Source: Pseudomonas sp. (GTDB taxonomy: Bacteria; Pseudomonadota; Gammaproteobacteria; Pseudomonadales; Pseudomonadaceae). Taken from it: 35,454 nucleotides of DNA. Made by a program: the position numbers and the translations under genes. A model generated the notes under the pieces. That model did no database searches and was not told the DNA's origin. It worked only from the letters and a program-made list of their open reading frames with translations. Positions 1-8,702 of the stretch are shown here, piece by piece. Positions within the stretch are counted from its first letter, which is position 1. Each line of letters starts with the position of its first letter. The stretch is taken from positions 1-35,454 of the forward strand of contig NZ_JAUYNP010000287.1 of the NCBI RefSeq assembly GCF_030696055.1, in the 5' to 3' direction.

Positions 1-1
1 C

Positions 2-385
2 AAAGGCATCGAGCTGGTCAAACCCGGCACACGCCGGGGCGATATCGGCGAAGTGATCCAGAAGCACGCGGAAAAGAACGGTTTCTCCGTGGTACGCGAA
101 TACTGCGGCCACGGCATTGGCGCAGTGTTCCATGAAGAGCCGCAAGTGCTGCACTACGGCCGCGCCGGCACCGGCATGGAACTGAAGGAAGGCATGACCT
201 TCACCATCGAGCCGATGATCAACCAGGGCCGCGCGGAAACCCGCCTGCTCGGTGACGGCTGGACCGCCATCACCAAGGACCGCAAGCTATCGGCGCAGTG
301 GGAACACACCATCCTGGTCACCGCCGACGGCTACGAGATCTTCACCCTGCGCAGTGACGACAGCATCCCGCGCACCTCAGCCTGA
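2..385 (+). CDS. map: Methionine aminopeptidase, C-terminal part (5' truncated by window edge)
   Basis: This is the 3' half of a type I methionine aminopeptidase, which removes the initiator Met from nascent cytoplasmic proteins. The open frame runs in from base 2 (K-G-I-E-L-V-K-P-G-T), so the first ATG at 53 is internal. About 127 residues are present of a family length near 260. Three metal-site motifs are visible: HGIGAVFHEEP (His ligand), FTIEPM (Glu ligand) and AQWEHT (the last Glu ligand), in the expected order and spacing. It ends with TGA at 383-385, 48 bases before glnD on the same strand. A map-glnD order is what I recall for Pseudomonas. Confidence 0.95.
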   Translation, partial: KGIELVKPGTRRGDIGEVIQKHAEKNGFSVVREYCGHGIGAVFHEEPQVLHYGRAGTGMELKEGMTFTIEPMINQGRAETRLLGDGWTAITKDRKLSAQWEHTILVTADGYEIFTLRSDDSIPRTSA

Positions 386-433
386 ACCCCAGCCGGTCAT
401 TTGCGTCACGCGTTATAGAAGGAAGGCTGTCCC

Positions 434-3136
434 ATGCCGCAGGTAGATCCCGAACTGTTCGACCGCGGTCAGTTCCAGGCGGAACTGGCGCTCAAGTCCA
501 GCCCCATCGCCGCCTTCAAGAAGGCCATTCGCCGCGCCCACGAGGTGCTCGACGGGCGCTTCAAGGCCGGCCGCGATGTGCGCCGCCTGGTCGAGGATCG
601 CGCCTGGTTCGTCGATCAGATTCTGCGCGAGGCTTGGGACCGCCTGTCCTGGAGCGAGGACGCCGCCATCGCCCTGCTGGCGGTGGGCGGCTATGGCCGC
701 GGCGAGCTGCACCCTTACTCGGACATCGACCTGCTGATCCTGCTGGATAACGCCGATCACGAGACCTTTCGCGAACCGATCGAACGTTTCCTCACCCTGC
801 TCTGGGACATAGGCCTGGAAGTCGGGCAGAGCGTGCGCTCGGTGGATGAATGCGCCGAAGAAGCCCGCGCCGACCTGACGGTGATCACCAACCTGATGGA
901 AAGCCGCACCATCGCCGGCCCCGAGCGTTTGCGCCAGCGCATGCAGGCCGTCACCAGCACCGAGCAGATGTGGCCGAGCAAGCATTTCTACCTGGCCAAG
1001 CACGAGGAGCAGCGCGCCCGCCACGCCAAGTACAACGACACCGAGTACAACCTGGAGCCCAACGTCAAAGGCTCGCCCGGCGGCCTGCGCGACGTGCAGA
1101 CCATTCTCTGGATCGCCCGCCGCCACTCCGGCACTCTCAACCTGCACGCCATGGTCAGCCAGAGCTTCCTGCTGGAAAGCGAATACGCCCTGCTCGCCGC
1201 CTGCCAGGAGTTCCTCTGGAAGGTGCGCTACGCCCTGCATATGCTCGCCGGCCGCGCCGAAGACCGCCTGCTGTTCGATCACCAGAGCAAGGTGGCGGCC
1301 CTGCTCGGCTTCGAGGACAGCGACCCCAAGCGCGGCATCGAACGCTTTATGCAGAAGTACTACCGCGTGGTCATGGCCATCGCCGAGCTCAGCGACCTGA
1401 TCAACCAGCACTTCGAGGAGCAGATACTGCGCGCCGGCGAAGTCGGCCCGGCCAGCCCGCTCAACAGCCGCTTCCAGCTGCGTGACGGCTATATCGAGGT
1501 GACCCACGCGAACGTGTTCAAGCGCACGCCCTTCGCCATCCTCGAAGTCTTCGTGCTGATGGCCCAGCACCCCGAGATCAAGGGCGTGTGCGCCGACACC
1601 ATTCGCCTGCTGCGCGAGCATCGCCAGCTGATCGACGACGAGTTCCGCCGCGACATCCGCAATACCAGCCTGTTTATCGAGCTGTTCAAAAGCCCCCAGG
1701 GCATCCACCGCAACCTGCGGAGGATGAACCGCTACGGCATCCTCGGCCGCTATTTGCCGGAGTTCGGCCATATAGTCGGGCAGATGCAGCACGACCTGTT
1801 TCACATCTATACGGTCGATGCGCACACCCTCAACCTGATCAAGCACCTGCGCAAGTTCAAGTGGACCGAGCTGGCGGAGAAGTTCCCGCTGGCCAGCGAG
1901 CTGATGGACACCCTGCCCAAACCCGAGCTGATCTACCTGGCCGGGCTGTACCACGATATCGGCAAGGGCCGCGGCGGCGACCACTCGGAGCTGGGCGCGG
2001 TGGATGCCGAGGCCTTCTGCGCGCGCCATCAGCTGCCCAACTGGGATTCGAAACTGATTGTCTGGCTGGTTCAGCATCACCTGGTGATGTCCACCACCGC
2101 CCAGCGCAAGGACCTCTCCGACCCCCAGGTGATCTTCGACTTCGCCCGCCTGGTCGGCGATCAGACCCGCCTGGACTACCTCTATGTGCTGACCGTGGCC
2201 GATATCAACGCCACCAACCCCAGCCTGTGGAATTCCTGGCGCGCCAGCCTGCTGCGCCAGCTGTATACCGAGACCAAGCGCGCCCTGCGCCGCGGCCTGG
2301 AAAACCCGCTGGACCGCGAGGAGCAGATTCGCCTGACCCAAAGCAGCGCCCTGGACCTCCTGGTGCGCGGCGGCATGGACCCGGACGATGCCGAGCAGCT
2401 GTGGTCACAGTTGGGCGATGACTACTTCCTGCGCCACAGCGCCGAGGACGTGGCCTGGCACAGCGAGGCCATACTGCAGCACCCGAGCGACGCCGACCCC
2501 CTGGTACTGATCAAGGAGACCACCCAGCGCGAATTCGAGGGCGGCACCCAGATATTTATCTACGCCCCGGACCAGCACGACTTCTTCGCCGTGACTGTGG
2601 CCGCCATGGCCCAGCTCAACCTGAATATCCATGACGCGCGGATTCTCACCTCGACCAGCCAGTTCACCCTCGACACCTATATAGTGCTGGAAGCCGAAGG
2701 CGGTTCGATCGGCGACAACCCGGCGCGCATCAAGCAGATTCGCCAAGGCCTGGTCGACGCCCTGAAAAACCCCGACGATTATCCGGCCATCATCCAGCGC
2801 CGCGTGCCGCGCCAGCTCAAGCACTTCGCCTTCGCGCCCCAGGTGACCATCCACAACGATGCCAAGCGCCCGGTGACCATACTCGAACTGATAGCCCCGG
2901 ACCGCCCAGGCCTATTGGCACGCATCGGGCGGATCTTCCTCGACTTCGACCTGTCGTTGCAGAACGCCAAGATCGCCACCCTGGGCGAGCGGGTGGAAGA
3001 CGTGTTCTTCGTCACCGACGCGCACAACCAGCCGCTGTCCGACCCGGAACTCTGCACCCGCCTGCAGGAAGCCATAGTCCTGCAACTGTCGGACGCGCCC
3101 GAACAGAAAACCACGGTCAATCGCATCACTTTTTGA
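434..3136 (+). CDS. glnD: Bifunctional [protein-PII] uridylyltransferase / uridylyl-removing enzyme GlnD
   Basis: GlnD is the glutamine sensor of nitrogen control. It uridylylates PII proteins when glutamine is low and removes UMP when it is high, in the cytoplasm. The 900-residue length is typical. Domains in order: a nucleotidyltransferase fold with [15 protein letters not shown] at about residues 85-99, holding the paired catalytic Asp; an HD hydrolase domain with [15 protein letters not shown] near residue 507; and two C-terminal ACT domains (about 710-790 and 818-895, the second beginning with [17 protein letters not shown]). The start ATG at 434 follows a GAAGGA-type ribosome site. It lies between map and dapC in the same direction, so co-transcription is likely. 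All key motifs are intact. Confidence 0.97.
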   Translation: MPQVDPELFDRGQFQAELALKSSPIAAFKKAIRRAHEVLDGRFKAGRDVRRLVEDRAWFVDQILREAWDRLSWSEDAAIALLAVGGYGRGELHPYSDIDLLILLDNADHETFREPIERFLTLLWDIGLEVGQSVRSVDECAEEARADLTVITNLMESRTIAGPERLRQRMQAVTSTEQMWPSKHFYLAKHEEQRARHAKYNDTEYNLEPNVKGSPGGLRDVQTILWIARRHSGTLNLHAMVSQSFLLESEYALLAACQEFLWKVRYALHMLAGRAEDRLLFDHQSKVAALLGFEDSDPKRGIERFMQKYYRVVMAIAELSDLINQHFEEQILRAGEVGPASPLNSRFQLRDGYIEVTHANVFKRTPFAILEVFVLMAQHPEIKGVCADTIRLLREHRQLIDDEFRRDIRNTSLFIELFKSPQGIHRNLRRMNRYGILGRYLPEFGHIVGQMQHDLFHIYTVDAHTLNLIKHLRKFKWTELAEKFPLASELMDTLPKPELIYLAGLYHDIGKGRGGDHSELGAVDAEAFCARHQLPNWDSKLIVWLVQHHLVMSTTAQRKDLSDPQVIFDFARLVGDQTRLDYLYVLTVADINATNPSLWNSWRASLLRQLYTETKRALRRGLENPLDREEQIRLTQSSALDLLVRGGMDPDDAEQLWSQLGDDYFLRHSAEDVAWHSEAILQHPSDADPLVLIKETTQREFEGGTQIFIYAPDQHDFFAVTVAAMAQLNLNIHDARILTSTSQFTLDTYIVLEAEGGSIGDNPARIKQIRQGLVDALKNPDDYPAIIQRRVPRQLKHFAFAPQVTIHNDAKRPVTILELIAPDRPGLLARIGRIFLDFDLSLQNAKIATLGERVEDVFFVTDAHNQPLSDPELCTRLQEAIVLQLSDAPEQKTTVNRITF

Positions 3137-3193
3137 TCACCGCACTTGAAGCGACGCGCGTCTAGCGCAGCTTGCAGTACCCAGGAAAACAGC

Positions 3194-4402
3194 ATGAATA
3201 ACGCCCTGCAACAGTTACAGCCCTACCCCTTCGAGAAACTCCGCGCCCTGCTTGGCAGCGTCCAGCCGGCGGAGAAGAAGGCCATCGCCTTGTCGATCGG
3301 CGAGCCCAAACACCGCTCGCCGGCTTTCGTCGCCGAGGCGCTGAGCGCCAATCTCGAGCAACTGGCGGTATACCCGACCACCCTGGGTATCCCGGCACTG
3401 CGCGAGGCGATTGCCAACTGGTGCGAGCGCCGCTTCAACCTGCCGGCCGGTTGGCTCGACCCGGCGCGCCATGTGCTGCCGGTCAATGGCACCCGCGAGG
3501 CGCTGTTCGCCTTTACCCAGGCCGTGGTGCAGCGCGATGTCCCCGCTCCTCAAGGGCCGGCGCTGGTGGTCAGCCCCAACCCCTTCTATCAGATCTACGA
3601 AGGCGCGGCCCTGCTCGCCGGCGCCCAGCCGCACTATTTGCCGTGCTTGGAACAGCATGGCTTCAACCCGGATTTCGAGGCGGTCAGCGATGATATCTGG
3701 CAGCGCTGCCAGATCCTGTTTCTCTGCTCGCCAGGCAACCCCACCGGCGCCCTGATCCCGCTGGATACCCTGAAGAAGCTGATCGCCCTGGCCGACCAGT
3801 TCGACTTCGTGATCGCTGCCGACGAGTGCTACAGCGAGCTGTATTTCGATGAGGCCAATCCGCCGGCCGGCCTGCTGACGGCCTGCGCCGAACTGGGTCG
3901 CAACGATTTCAAACGCTGCGTGGTGTTCCACAGCCTGTCCAAGCGCTCCAACCTGCCGGGCCTGCGCTCGGGTTTCGTGGCCGGCGACGCCGACATCATG
4001 CAAGCCTTCCTGCTGTACCGTACCTACCACGGCTGCGCCATGCCGGTACAAACCCAACTGGCCAGCGTCGCCGCCTGGAACGACGAAGCCCACGTCAAAG
4101 CCAACCGCGACCTGTACCGCGAGAAGTTCGACGCCGTGCTGGCAATCCTGGGCGACGTGCTGGATGTGCAGCGTCCGGACGGCGGCTTCTACCTCTGGGC
4201 CAAGACCCCGATGGATGACGAAGCCTTTACCCGCGAACTGTTCGCCCGCGAGCACGTCACGGTAGTGCCCGGCTCCTATCTGTCCCGTGAAGTGGACGGC
4301 AAAAACCCGGGCGCCGGCCGCGTGCGCATGGCCCTGGTCGCGCCGTTGGCCGAATGTGTCGAAGCGGCCGAACGTATTCGCGCCTTTGTGCAGGGCCTAT
4401 GA
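3194..4402 (+). CDS. dapC: Succinyldiaminopimelate transaminase (fold type I PLP enzyme)
   Basis: This enzyme makes N-succinyl-LL-diaminopimelate from the keto precursor in the succinylase branch of lysine and peptidoglycan-precursor synthesis. The frame is open from 3146, but the ATG at 3194 is preferred: AGGA lies about eight bases upstream and the resulting N-terminus, MNNALQQLQPYPFEKL, matches the family. The product is 402 residues. PLP-site features are CSPGNPTGALIP, the Asp of AADECYSELYF, and the Schiff-base Lys at about residue 250 in HSLSKRSNLPGLRSGF. The stop overlaps the next start by four bases (ATGA at 4399-4402), which implies translational coupling to the ArsC-like gene. The dapC call over other class I aminotransferases rests on similarity and on glnD as neighbour. 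Confidence 0.93.
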   Translation: MNNALQQLQPYPFEKLRALLGSVQPAEKKAIALSIGEPKHRSPAFVAEALSANLEQLAVYPTTLGIPALREAIANWCERRFNLPAGWLDPARHVLPVNGTREALFAFTQAVVQRDVPAPQGPALVVSPNPFYQIYEGAALLAGAQPHYLPCLEQHGFNPDFEAVSDDIWQRCQILFLCSPGNPTGALIPLDTLKKLIALADQFDFVIAADECYSELYFDEANPPAGLLTACAELGRNDFKRCVVFHSLSKRSNLPGLRSGFVAGDADIMQAFLLYRTYHGCAMPVQTQLASVAAWNDEAHVKANRDLYREKFDAVLAILGDVLDVQRPDGGFYLWAKTPMDDEAFTRELFAREHVTVVPGSYLSREVDGKNPGAGRVRMALVAPLAECVEAAERIRAFVQGL

Positions 4403-4761
4403 CCATGGGCGCAACCCTGTTTGGCATCAAAGCCTGCGACACCATGAAAAAAGCGCGCACCTGGCTCGACGAGCACGGGGTAAGCTATGCCTTCCATGAT
4501 TACAAAGCCGTCGGCATCGACCGCGGCAACCTGGAAAAATGGTGCGACGAACACGGCTGGGAAACCCTCCTGAATCGCGCCGGCACCACCTTCCGCAAGC
4601 TGGACGAGGCGCAGAAAACCGACCTCGACCAGCACAAGGCGATCAAACTGATGCTCGCCCAACCGTCGATGATCAAACGCCCGGTGCTGGATCTCGGCGG
4701 CAAGACCCTGGTTGGCTTCAAGCCCGAGCGCTATCAGGCCATTGAAAAACTACTGCGCTAG
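4399..4761 (+). CDS. ArsC/Spx family protein (YffB-like)
   Basis: This is a 120-residue thioredoxin-fold protein of the ArsC/Spx/YffB group. A single N-terminal Cys is present at about residue 13 (GIKACDTMKKARTWL), followed by the conserved RAGTTFRKL and SMIKRPVLD segments; the latter holds the arginine region typical of the family. Proteins of this subgroup near dapD are usually of unknown function and are not shown to be arsenate reductases. The start is ATG at 4399, overlapping the dapC stop; ATG at 4405 is an alternative. The last codons and the TAG stop lie inside the left arm of the inverted-repeat element R1, so the C-terminus IEKLLR may be partly contributed by that element. Confidence 0.88.
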   Translation: MTMGATLFGIKACDTMKKARTWLDEHGVSYAFHDYKAVGIDRGNLEKWCDEHGWETLLNRAGTTFRKLDEAQKTDLDQHKAIKLMLAQPSMIKRPVLDLGGKTLVGFKPERYQAIEKLLR

Positions 4762-4870
4762 GCTATGCCGCGTTGAAATCTGCCTCGGAATGCTCATGTA
4801 CAACTCGTACACTCCGCTTCCTCGGCCGACTTCGCCTTGCCTAGCCGTCGCTCGCTACATTTTTCAACGG
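4739..4870 (+). repeat. R1: nested inverted-repeat element at the 3' end of the ArsC-like gene
   Basis: The outer arms are CCATTGAAAAACTAC (from 4739) and GCTACATTTTTCAACGG (4854-4870). CTAGGC at 4758-4763, which contains the TAG stop, also pairs with GCCTAG at 4839-4844. Inside is the family core CTCGGAATGCTCATGTACA, then a GTAC-type return arm and CCGCTTCCTCGG; the inner arms GAAATCTGCC and GGCCGACTTC are nearly complementary. The core points the same way as the upstream gene. The right-hand module CCTAGCCGTCGCTCGCTAC recurs in R2 and R4. There is no U-tract after the stem, so it is not a plain intrinsic terminator. Confidence 0.8.
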
Positions 4871-4934
4871 CCCGACGTGCCACCAACTGGCCTGAAGCAT
4901 CCGTACCCATTGAATTCGCGTTAAGGAAAGCAAG

Positions 4935-5969
4935 ATGACCACTACCCTCTTCAGCCTGGCCTTCGGTGTCGGCACCCAGAACCGTCAAAACACCTGGCTG
5001 GAAGTCTTCTACGCCCAGCCCCTGCTCAACCCGACCAGCGAACTGGTCGCCAAGGTCGTGGAAAAACTCGGCTACCAGGGCGGCAACCAGGCGATTGCCA
5101 TCAGCAACAGCCAGGCTGGCGATCTGGCCGAAGCCTTGAAAGGCATCGACGCCACCCAGGCAGCCCTGCTCACCCGCCTGGCGGAAAGCCAGAAGCCGCT
5201 GGTGGTCACCCTGCTCGCCGAAGACGTGGCGCTGACCAGCACTCCCGAGGCCTACCTCAAGCTGCACCTGCTGTCGCACCGCCTGGTCAAGCCCCACGGC
5301 CTGAACCTCACCGGCATCTTCCCGCTGCTGCCCAACGTGGCCTGGACCAGCCAGGGCGCGGTGGACCTCGGTGAACTGGCCGAGCGTCAGCTGGAAGCGC
5401 GCCTGAAAGGCGATCTGCTGGAAGTCTTCTCGGTGGACAAGTTCCCGAAAATGACCGACTACGTGGTGCCGGCCGGCGTACGCATCGCCGACAGCGCGCG
5501 CATCCGCCTGGGCGCCTACGTAGGTGAAGGCACCACAGTGATGCACGAAGGCTTCGTCAACTTCAACGCCGGTACCGCCGGTCCGGGCATGATCGAAGGC
5601 CGCGTTTCCTCGGGCGTATTCGTCGGCAAGGGCTCGGATCTGGGCGGCGGCTGCTCGACCATGGGTACCCTGTCCGGTGGTGGCAATATCGTTATCTCGG
5701 TCGGTGAAGGCTGCCTGATCGGCGCCAACGCCGGTATCGGCATCCCGTTGGGCGACCGCAACACCGTCGAGTCCGGCCTGTATATCACCGCCGGCACCAA
5801 GGTGGCGCTGCTGGATGCCGACAACACGCTGGTCAAGGTGCTCAAGGCCCGCGAGCTGGCCGGCCAACCGGACCTGCTGTTCCGCCGCAACTCGCAGACC
5901 GGCGCGGTGGAGTGCAAGACCCATAAGTCGGCTATAGAACTGAACGAAGCCCTGCACGCCCACAACTAA
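4935..5969 (+). CDS. dapD: 2,3,4,5-tetrahydropyridine-2,6-dicarboxylate N-succinyltransferase
   Basis: DapD transfers succinyl from succinyl-CoA to tetrahydrodipicolinate, the step before DapC in lysine/diaminopimelate synthesis. The product is 344 residues, the longer DapD form seen in pseudomonads and actinobacteria. The N-terminal half is the form-specific domain. From about residue 170 there is a left-handed beta-helix with hexapeptide repeats (VPAGVRIADSARIRLGAYVGEG, then GSDLGGGCSTMGTLSGGG and GEGCLIGANAGIGIPLGD). The ATG at 4935 follows AAGGAAAGCAAG, a good ribosome site. It follows R1 and the ArsC-like gene. The stop codon TAA is the first part of the left arm of R2. Confidence 0.95.
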   Translation: MTTTLFSLAFGVGTQNRQNTWLEVFYAQPLLNPTSELVAKVVEKLGYQGGNQAIAISNSQAGDLAEALKGIDATQAALLTRLAESQKPLVVTLLAEDVALTSTPEAYLKLHLLSHRLVKPHGLNLTGIFPLLPNVAWTSQGAVDLGELAERQLEARLKGDLLEVFSVDKFPKMTDYVVPAGVRIADSARIRLGAYVGEGTTVMHEGFVNFNAGTAGPGMIEGRVSSGVFVGKGSDLGGGCSTMGTLSGGGNIVISVGEGCLIGANAGIGIPLGDRNTVESGLYITAGTKVALLDADNTLVKVLKARELAGQPDLLFRRNSQTGAVECKTHKSAIELNEALHAHN

Positions 5970-6161
5970 AAAGTTGGTTTAACGCGGCTGCGCTCGCCCA
6001 TACTGCGTTGCAATAAGGCTCGGACGCTCATTTACACTAGTAAACTCCGCGTCCTCGCCTTATTGCGCCTTGTGACCCACATGGATGTGGGAAATGCCGC
6101 AAGCCGTAGGGAACGGCTGCGGCCCTAGCCTTCGCTCGCAACGCGTTAAACCCAACTTTTA
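5967..6161 (+). repeat. R2: multi-branched inverted-repeat element between dapD and csdA
   Basis: The outer arms are TAAAAAGTTGGTTTAACGCG (5967-5986, including the dapD stop) and CGCGTTAAACCCAACTTTTA (6142-6161). They are complementary apart from one bulged base on each side. Inside are three hairpins: (1) GCAATAAGG 6010-6018 with CCTTATTGC 6058-6066, enclosing GGACG/CGTCC and TTTAC/GTAAA; (2) CCCACATGGATGTGGG 6076-6091; (3) GCCGCAAGCCGT 6096-6107, loop AGGGA, ACGGCTGCGGC 6113-6123. This is the most complete copy of the family. It points the same way as dapD and fills almost the whole dapD-csdA gap. Confidence 0.85.
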
Positions 6162-6187
6162 GCCGCCAGATAAGCTCTGGAAAAACC

Positions 6188-7393
6188 ATGTCCCTTATCT
6201 CTCCCTGGCGCGCTGACTTTCCTGGCATTCTGGCCCTCGAAGCCGAAGGCCAGACCTATCTGGACAGCGCCGCCACCGCGCAAAAACCCCAGCCCATGCT
6301 TGACGCCCTGCTCGGCTACTACGGCAGCGGCGCGGCCAATGTGCACCGGGCTCAGCATCTGCCAGGCGAACGCGCCACTCGCGCCTTCGAGGCAACCCGG
6401 GAGAAAGCCGCGCACTGGTTGAACGCCGGTGACGCGACTCAGATTGTCTTTACCCGCAGTGCCACCGAAGCCTTCAATCTTCTGGCCTATGGCTTGGAAG
6501 GCGAGTTTCAGGCCGGCGACGAGCTGGTGATCAGCACCCTGGAACACCACGCCAATCTGCTGCCCTGGCAGCAACTGGCCCTGCGCCGCCAACTCAAGCT
6601 GGTGGTGCTGCCGCTAGACAGCAGCGGCCTGATCGACCTGGACCAGGCAGCCCAGCTGATCGGCCCGCGCACCAAGCTGCTGGCAGTCAGTCAGCTGTCC
6701 AATGTGCTGGGTTGCTGGCAGCCTGTGAGCCAGTTGCTGGCCCTCGGCAAGGCGCAAGGCGCGCTAACGGTGGTCGATGGCACCCAGGGCGTGGTGCATG
6801 ACCGTCATGATCTGCAGGCGCTCGGCTGCGATTTCTATATCTGCTCCAGCCACAAGCTCTACGGTCCCGATGGCGTCGGCCTGCTCTATGGCCGCGCGCC
6901 AGCCTTGCAGCGCCTGCGCCACTGGCAGTTCGGCGGAGAGATGCTGCTGCACACGGACTTCTATAACGCCACGTTCCGCGATGCGCCTTTGGGCTTCGAG
7001 GCCGGCACCCCACCCATTGCCTCCGTCATCGCCCTGGGCGCCAGCCTGGATTACCTGGCCGCCCTGGACAGCAGTGCGGTTAAGGCGCACGAAGCCAGGC
7101 TGCATAACAAACTGCTGGCCGGCCTTAGCCTGCGCCAAGGTGTGCGCCTGCTCGGCGAGCCCCGGGTGGCGCTGGCCAGTTTCGTGGTCGAGGGGGTGCA
7201 CAACGCCGACCTCGCCCAGTTGCTGACCGAACAGGGCATAGCCGTGCGCGCCGGTCATCACTGCGCCATGCCGTTGCTGCAAAGCCTCGGCCTGAGCGGC
7301 GCGATCCGCGTATCCCTGGGCCTGTATAACGATTCGAGCGATCTGGAGCGCTTCTTCGCCGCTCTGGATCAAGCCCTGGAGTTGCTGCAGTGA
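6188..7393 (+). CDS. csdA: Cysteine desulfurase, CsdA/SufS class
   Basis: This PLP enzyme takes sulfur from L-cysteine, giving alanine and an enzyme-bound persulfide for delivery to acceptor proteins. The 401-residue length fits group II desulfurases. Visible features are the cofactor region STLEHHANLLPW, the Schiff-base Lys at about residue 223 (SSHKLYGPDGVGLLYG), RSATEAFN near the N-terminus, and the persulfide Cys at about residue 359 in VRAGHHCAMPLL. The start ATG at 6188 has a weak TGGAAAA site. It overlaps the SufE-like gene by four bases (GTGA). The adjacent SufE partner and nearby tcdA favour CsdA over SufS; no suf cluster genes are present. Confidence 0.92.
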   Translation: MSLISPWRADFPGILALEAEGQTYLDSAATAQKPQPMLDALLGYYGSGAANVHRAQHLPGERATRAFEATREKAAHWLNAGDATQIVFTRSATEAFNLLAYGLEGEFQAGDELVISTLEHHANLLPWQQLALRRQLKLVVLPLDSSGLIDLDQAAQLIGPRTKLLAVSQLSNVLGCWQPVSQLLALGKAQGALTVVDGTQGVVHDRHDLQALGCDFYICSSHKLYGPDGVGLLYGRAPALQRLRHWQFGGEMLLHTDFYNATFRDAPLGFEAGTPPIASVIALGASLDYLAALDSSAVKAHEARLHNKLLAGLSLRQGVRLLGEPRVALASFVVEGVHNADLAQLLTEQGIAVRAGHHCAMPLLQSLGLSGAIRVSLGLYNDSSDLERFFAALDQALELLQ

Positions 7394-7821
7394 GCCTGCC
7401 CGCCAGCGCGCAACAAGCCGTGAGCGCGTTTAGCCAATGCCCCGGCTGGGAACAGCGGGCGCGCCTGCTGATGCAGTGGGGTGAACGGCTCGAGCCCTTG
7501 AGCGACGCCGAACGCTGCGAGGCCAACCGCGTGCACGGCTGCGAGAGTCAGGTATGGCTGGTCTCCGAACAGCAGGGCCAGCGCTGGCAGTTTCGCGCCG
7601 CCAGCGAGGCGCGCCTGCTGCGCGGCCTGCTCGCTCTGCTGCTGGCTCGGGTCAACGGATTGCCGAACGAGGAACTGGCGCAGCTCGATCTGCCCGCCTG
7701 GTTTGCCCAGCTTGGACTAGAGCGGCAACTCTCGCCCTCGCGCAGCAATGGCCTACGGGCGGTGTTGAGCCGCATGCAGCAGCTGATGCAAGCGGCAAAT
7801 CAAGGCTCGACCAACCACTGA
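7390..7821 (+). CDS. csdE: SufE/CsdE family sulfur acceptor
   Basis: This 143-residue SufE-fold protein takes the persulfide sulfur from the desulfurase and stimulates it. The acceptor Cys is in NRVHGCESQVWL at about residue 51, the family signature. It starts with GTG at 7390, inside the csdA stop, so the two are translationally coupled. In E. coli, CsdE links CsdA to TcdA (CsdL); tcdA lies about 0.9 kb away here, supporting the CsdE assignment over SufE. Its 3' end overlaps the opposing solute-binding protein gene by 22 bases (7800-7821). Confidence 0.92.
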   Translation: MSLPASAQQAVSAFSQCPGWEQRARLLMQWGERLEPLSDAERCEANRVHGCESQVWLVSEQQGQRWQFRAASEARLLRGLLALLLARVNGLPNEELAQLDLPAWFAQLGLERQLSPSRSNGLRAVLSRMQQLMQAANQGSTNH

Positions 7822-8606
7822 TCCGGGCTGCCCGAATACAGCGCCTGCTGCAAGCGCTCCAGCTCGCCGTTTTCGACAAAGCGGCGCAACCCCGCATTAA
7901 ATAGCTCGCGCAGCTGGCTGGCCCGCGCATCGTCCTTGCGAAACAGCAGATGCAAGGGTTCGGTATTCAAATGCCGCGGATGGTGGGTAATGGTCGCGCG
8001 CACCTGATCGGAAAACAGCCGCCGTAGCATGGCGTAGCCCACCGCGCGATCCTGTGGATGCAGGTCGGTGCGCCCCAGCGTCAGCAGACGAAAGCCGGTG
8101 TCCTCCTTGTGGCTTTGCAGCACCTGCAGCCGCCCGGCCTGCTGCGCCTCATCGAACTGCGAACCATAGGAATAACCCAGGGTGGTGGCGATGCGATAGG
8201 GCTGCAGATCGGCAATAACCTGCCAATTAAAGGGCCTGTCCTTGCGATAGAACAACACCACCTCGCCCTTGATCACCGGCTCGCTGCAGCTACTGACGCG
8301 CTGCCGCGCGGCATTGCAGATATAGGGCATGACCGCATCCAGGTCGCCGTGCTGCAGCATCAGCAGGTTACGGTCCCAGGGATGGTAGATAAATTCGACC
8401 CGATAACCGGCCGCCTTGAAGATCGCCCTGACCAGACGCGCCAAGGCGCCGCCATCGCTGCGGCCCTGATCGACGTAGGGCACCCAGTCCCCCGTGCCGA
8501 TGCGCACCGGTTCCAGGGCCTGAACACTCGGGCAGCTCGCCAGGGCCATCAGCAATAGCAGATAAGCAGCAACAGCCGACAACCGAGGGCGCGACCTATA
8601 TGACAC
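7800..8606 (-). CDS. Orphan periplasmic solute-binding protein, family 3-like
   Basis: This is an exported protein with the fold of bacterial extracellular solute-binding protein family 3. The frame is open from 8666, but GTG at 8606 is preferred: GAGG sits six bases upstream and a normal signal peptide follows (VSYRSRPRLSAVAAYLLLLMALASCPSVQA, quoted here in two parts: positive SYRSRPR, then the hydrophobic stretch). The mature part starts near EPVRIGTGDWVPYVDQ and contains HPWDRNLLML and GDLDAVMPYI, typical of this group. The product is about 268 residues. No permease or ATPase gene is nearby, so the ligand and role are unknown. It sits on the opposite strand to csdE and between csdE and tcdA, interrupting that group. 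Confidence 0.8.
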   Translation of the reverse strand: MSYRSRPRLSAVAAYLLLLMALASCPSVQALEPVRIGTGDWVPYVDQGRSDGGALARLVRAIFKAAGYRVEFIYHPWDRNLLMLQHGDLDAVMPYICNAARQRVSSCSEPVIKGEVVLFYRKDRPFNWQVIADLQPYRIATTLGYSYGSQFDEAQQAGRLQVLQSHKEDTGFRLLTLGRTDLHPQDRAVGYAMLRRLFSDQVRATITHHPRHLNTEPLHLLFRKDDARASQLRELFNAGLRRFVENGELERLQQALYSGSPDQWLVEP

Positions 8607-8702
8607 GAGGAACCTCAACTCAGGGTTTAGCAGGCCTGCTAGCAGGGCCACCCAGCCCCAATGCACACAGTCTTTAGCCTAGCCAAAGCTGGCTGCCCTG
8701 CA

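Noticed and set aside
413..2341. Long minus-strand open frame of 642 codons opposite glnD, and similar long frames opposite fadD1 (17002-18951) and others
   Set aside because: They are mirror frames of clear, motif-bearing genes in high-GC DNA. Their translations are Ala/Gly/Gln-rich with no domain, and lack ribosome sites.
4739..4870. R elements as ordinary intrinsic terminators
   Set aside because: They lack a U-tract directly after the stem and are far longer; true terminators with U-tracts exist beside R4 and R5.
5977..6150. R2 arms contain GTTTAAC and GTTAAAC, matching integron attC box consensus
   Set aside because: The other five elements lack these boxes, there is no integrase or cassette array, and the multi-hairpin layout differs from attC sites.
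5967..6161. R2 and R4 as tRNA-like genes because of their three hairpins within one stem
   Set aside because: No anticodon arm, T-loop or CCA end of tRNA size or sequence is present, and R1, R5 and R6 have different branch numbers.
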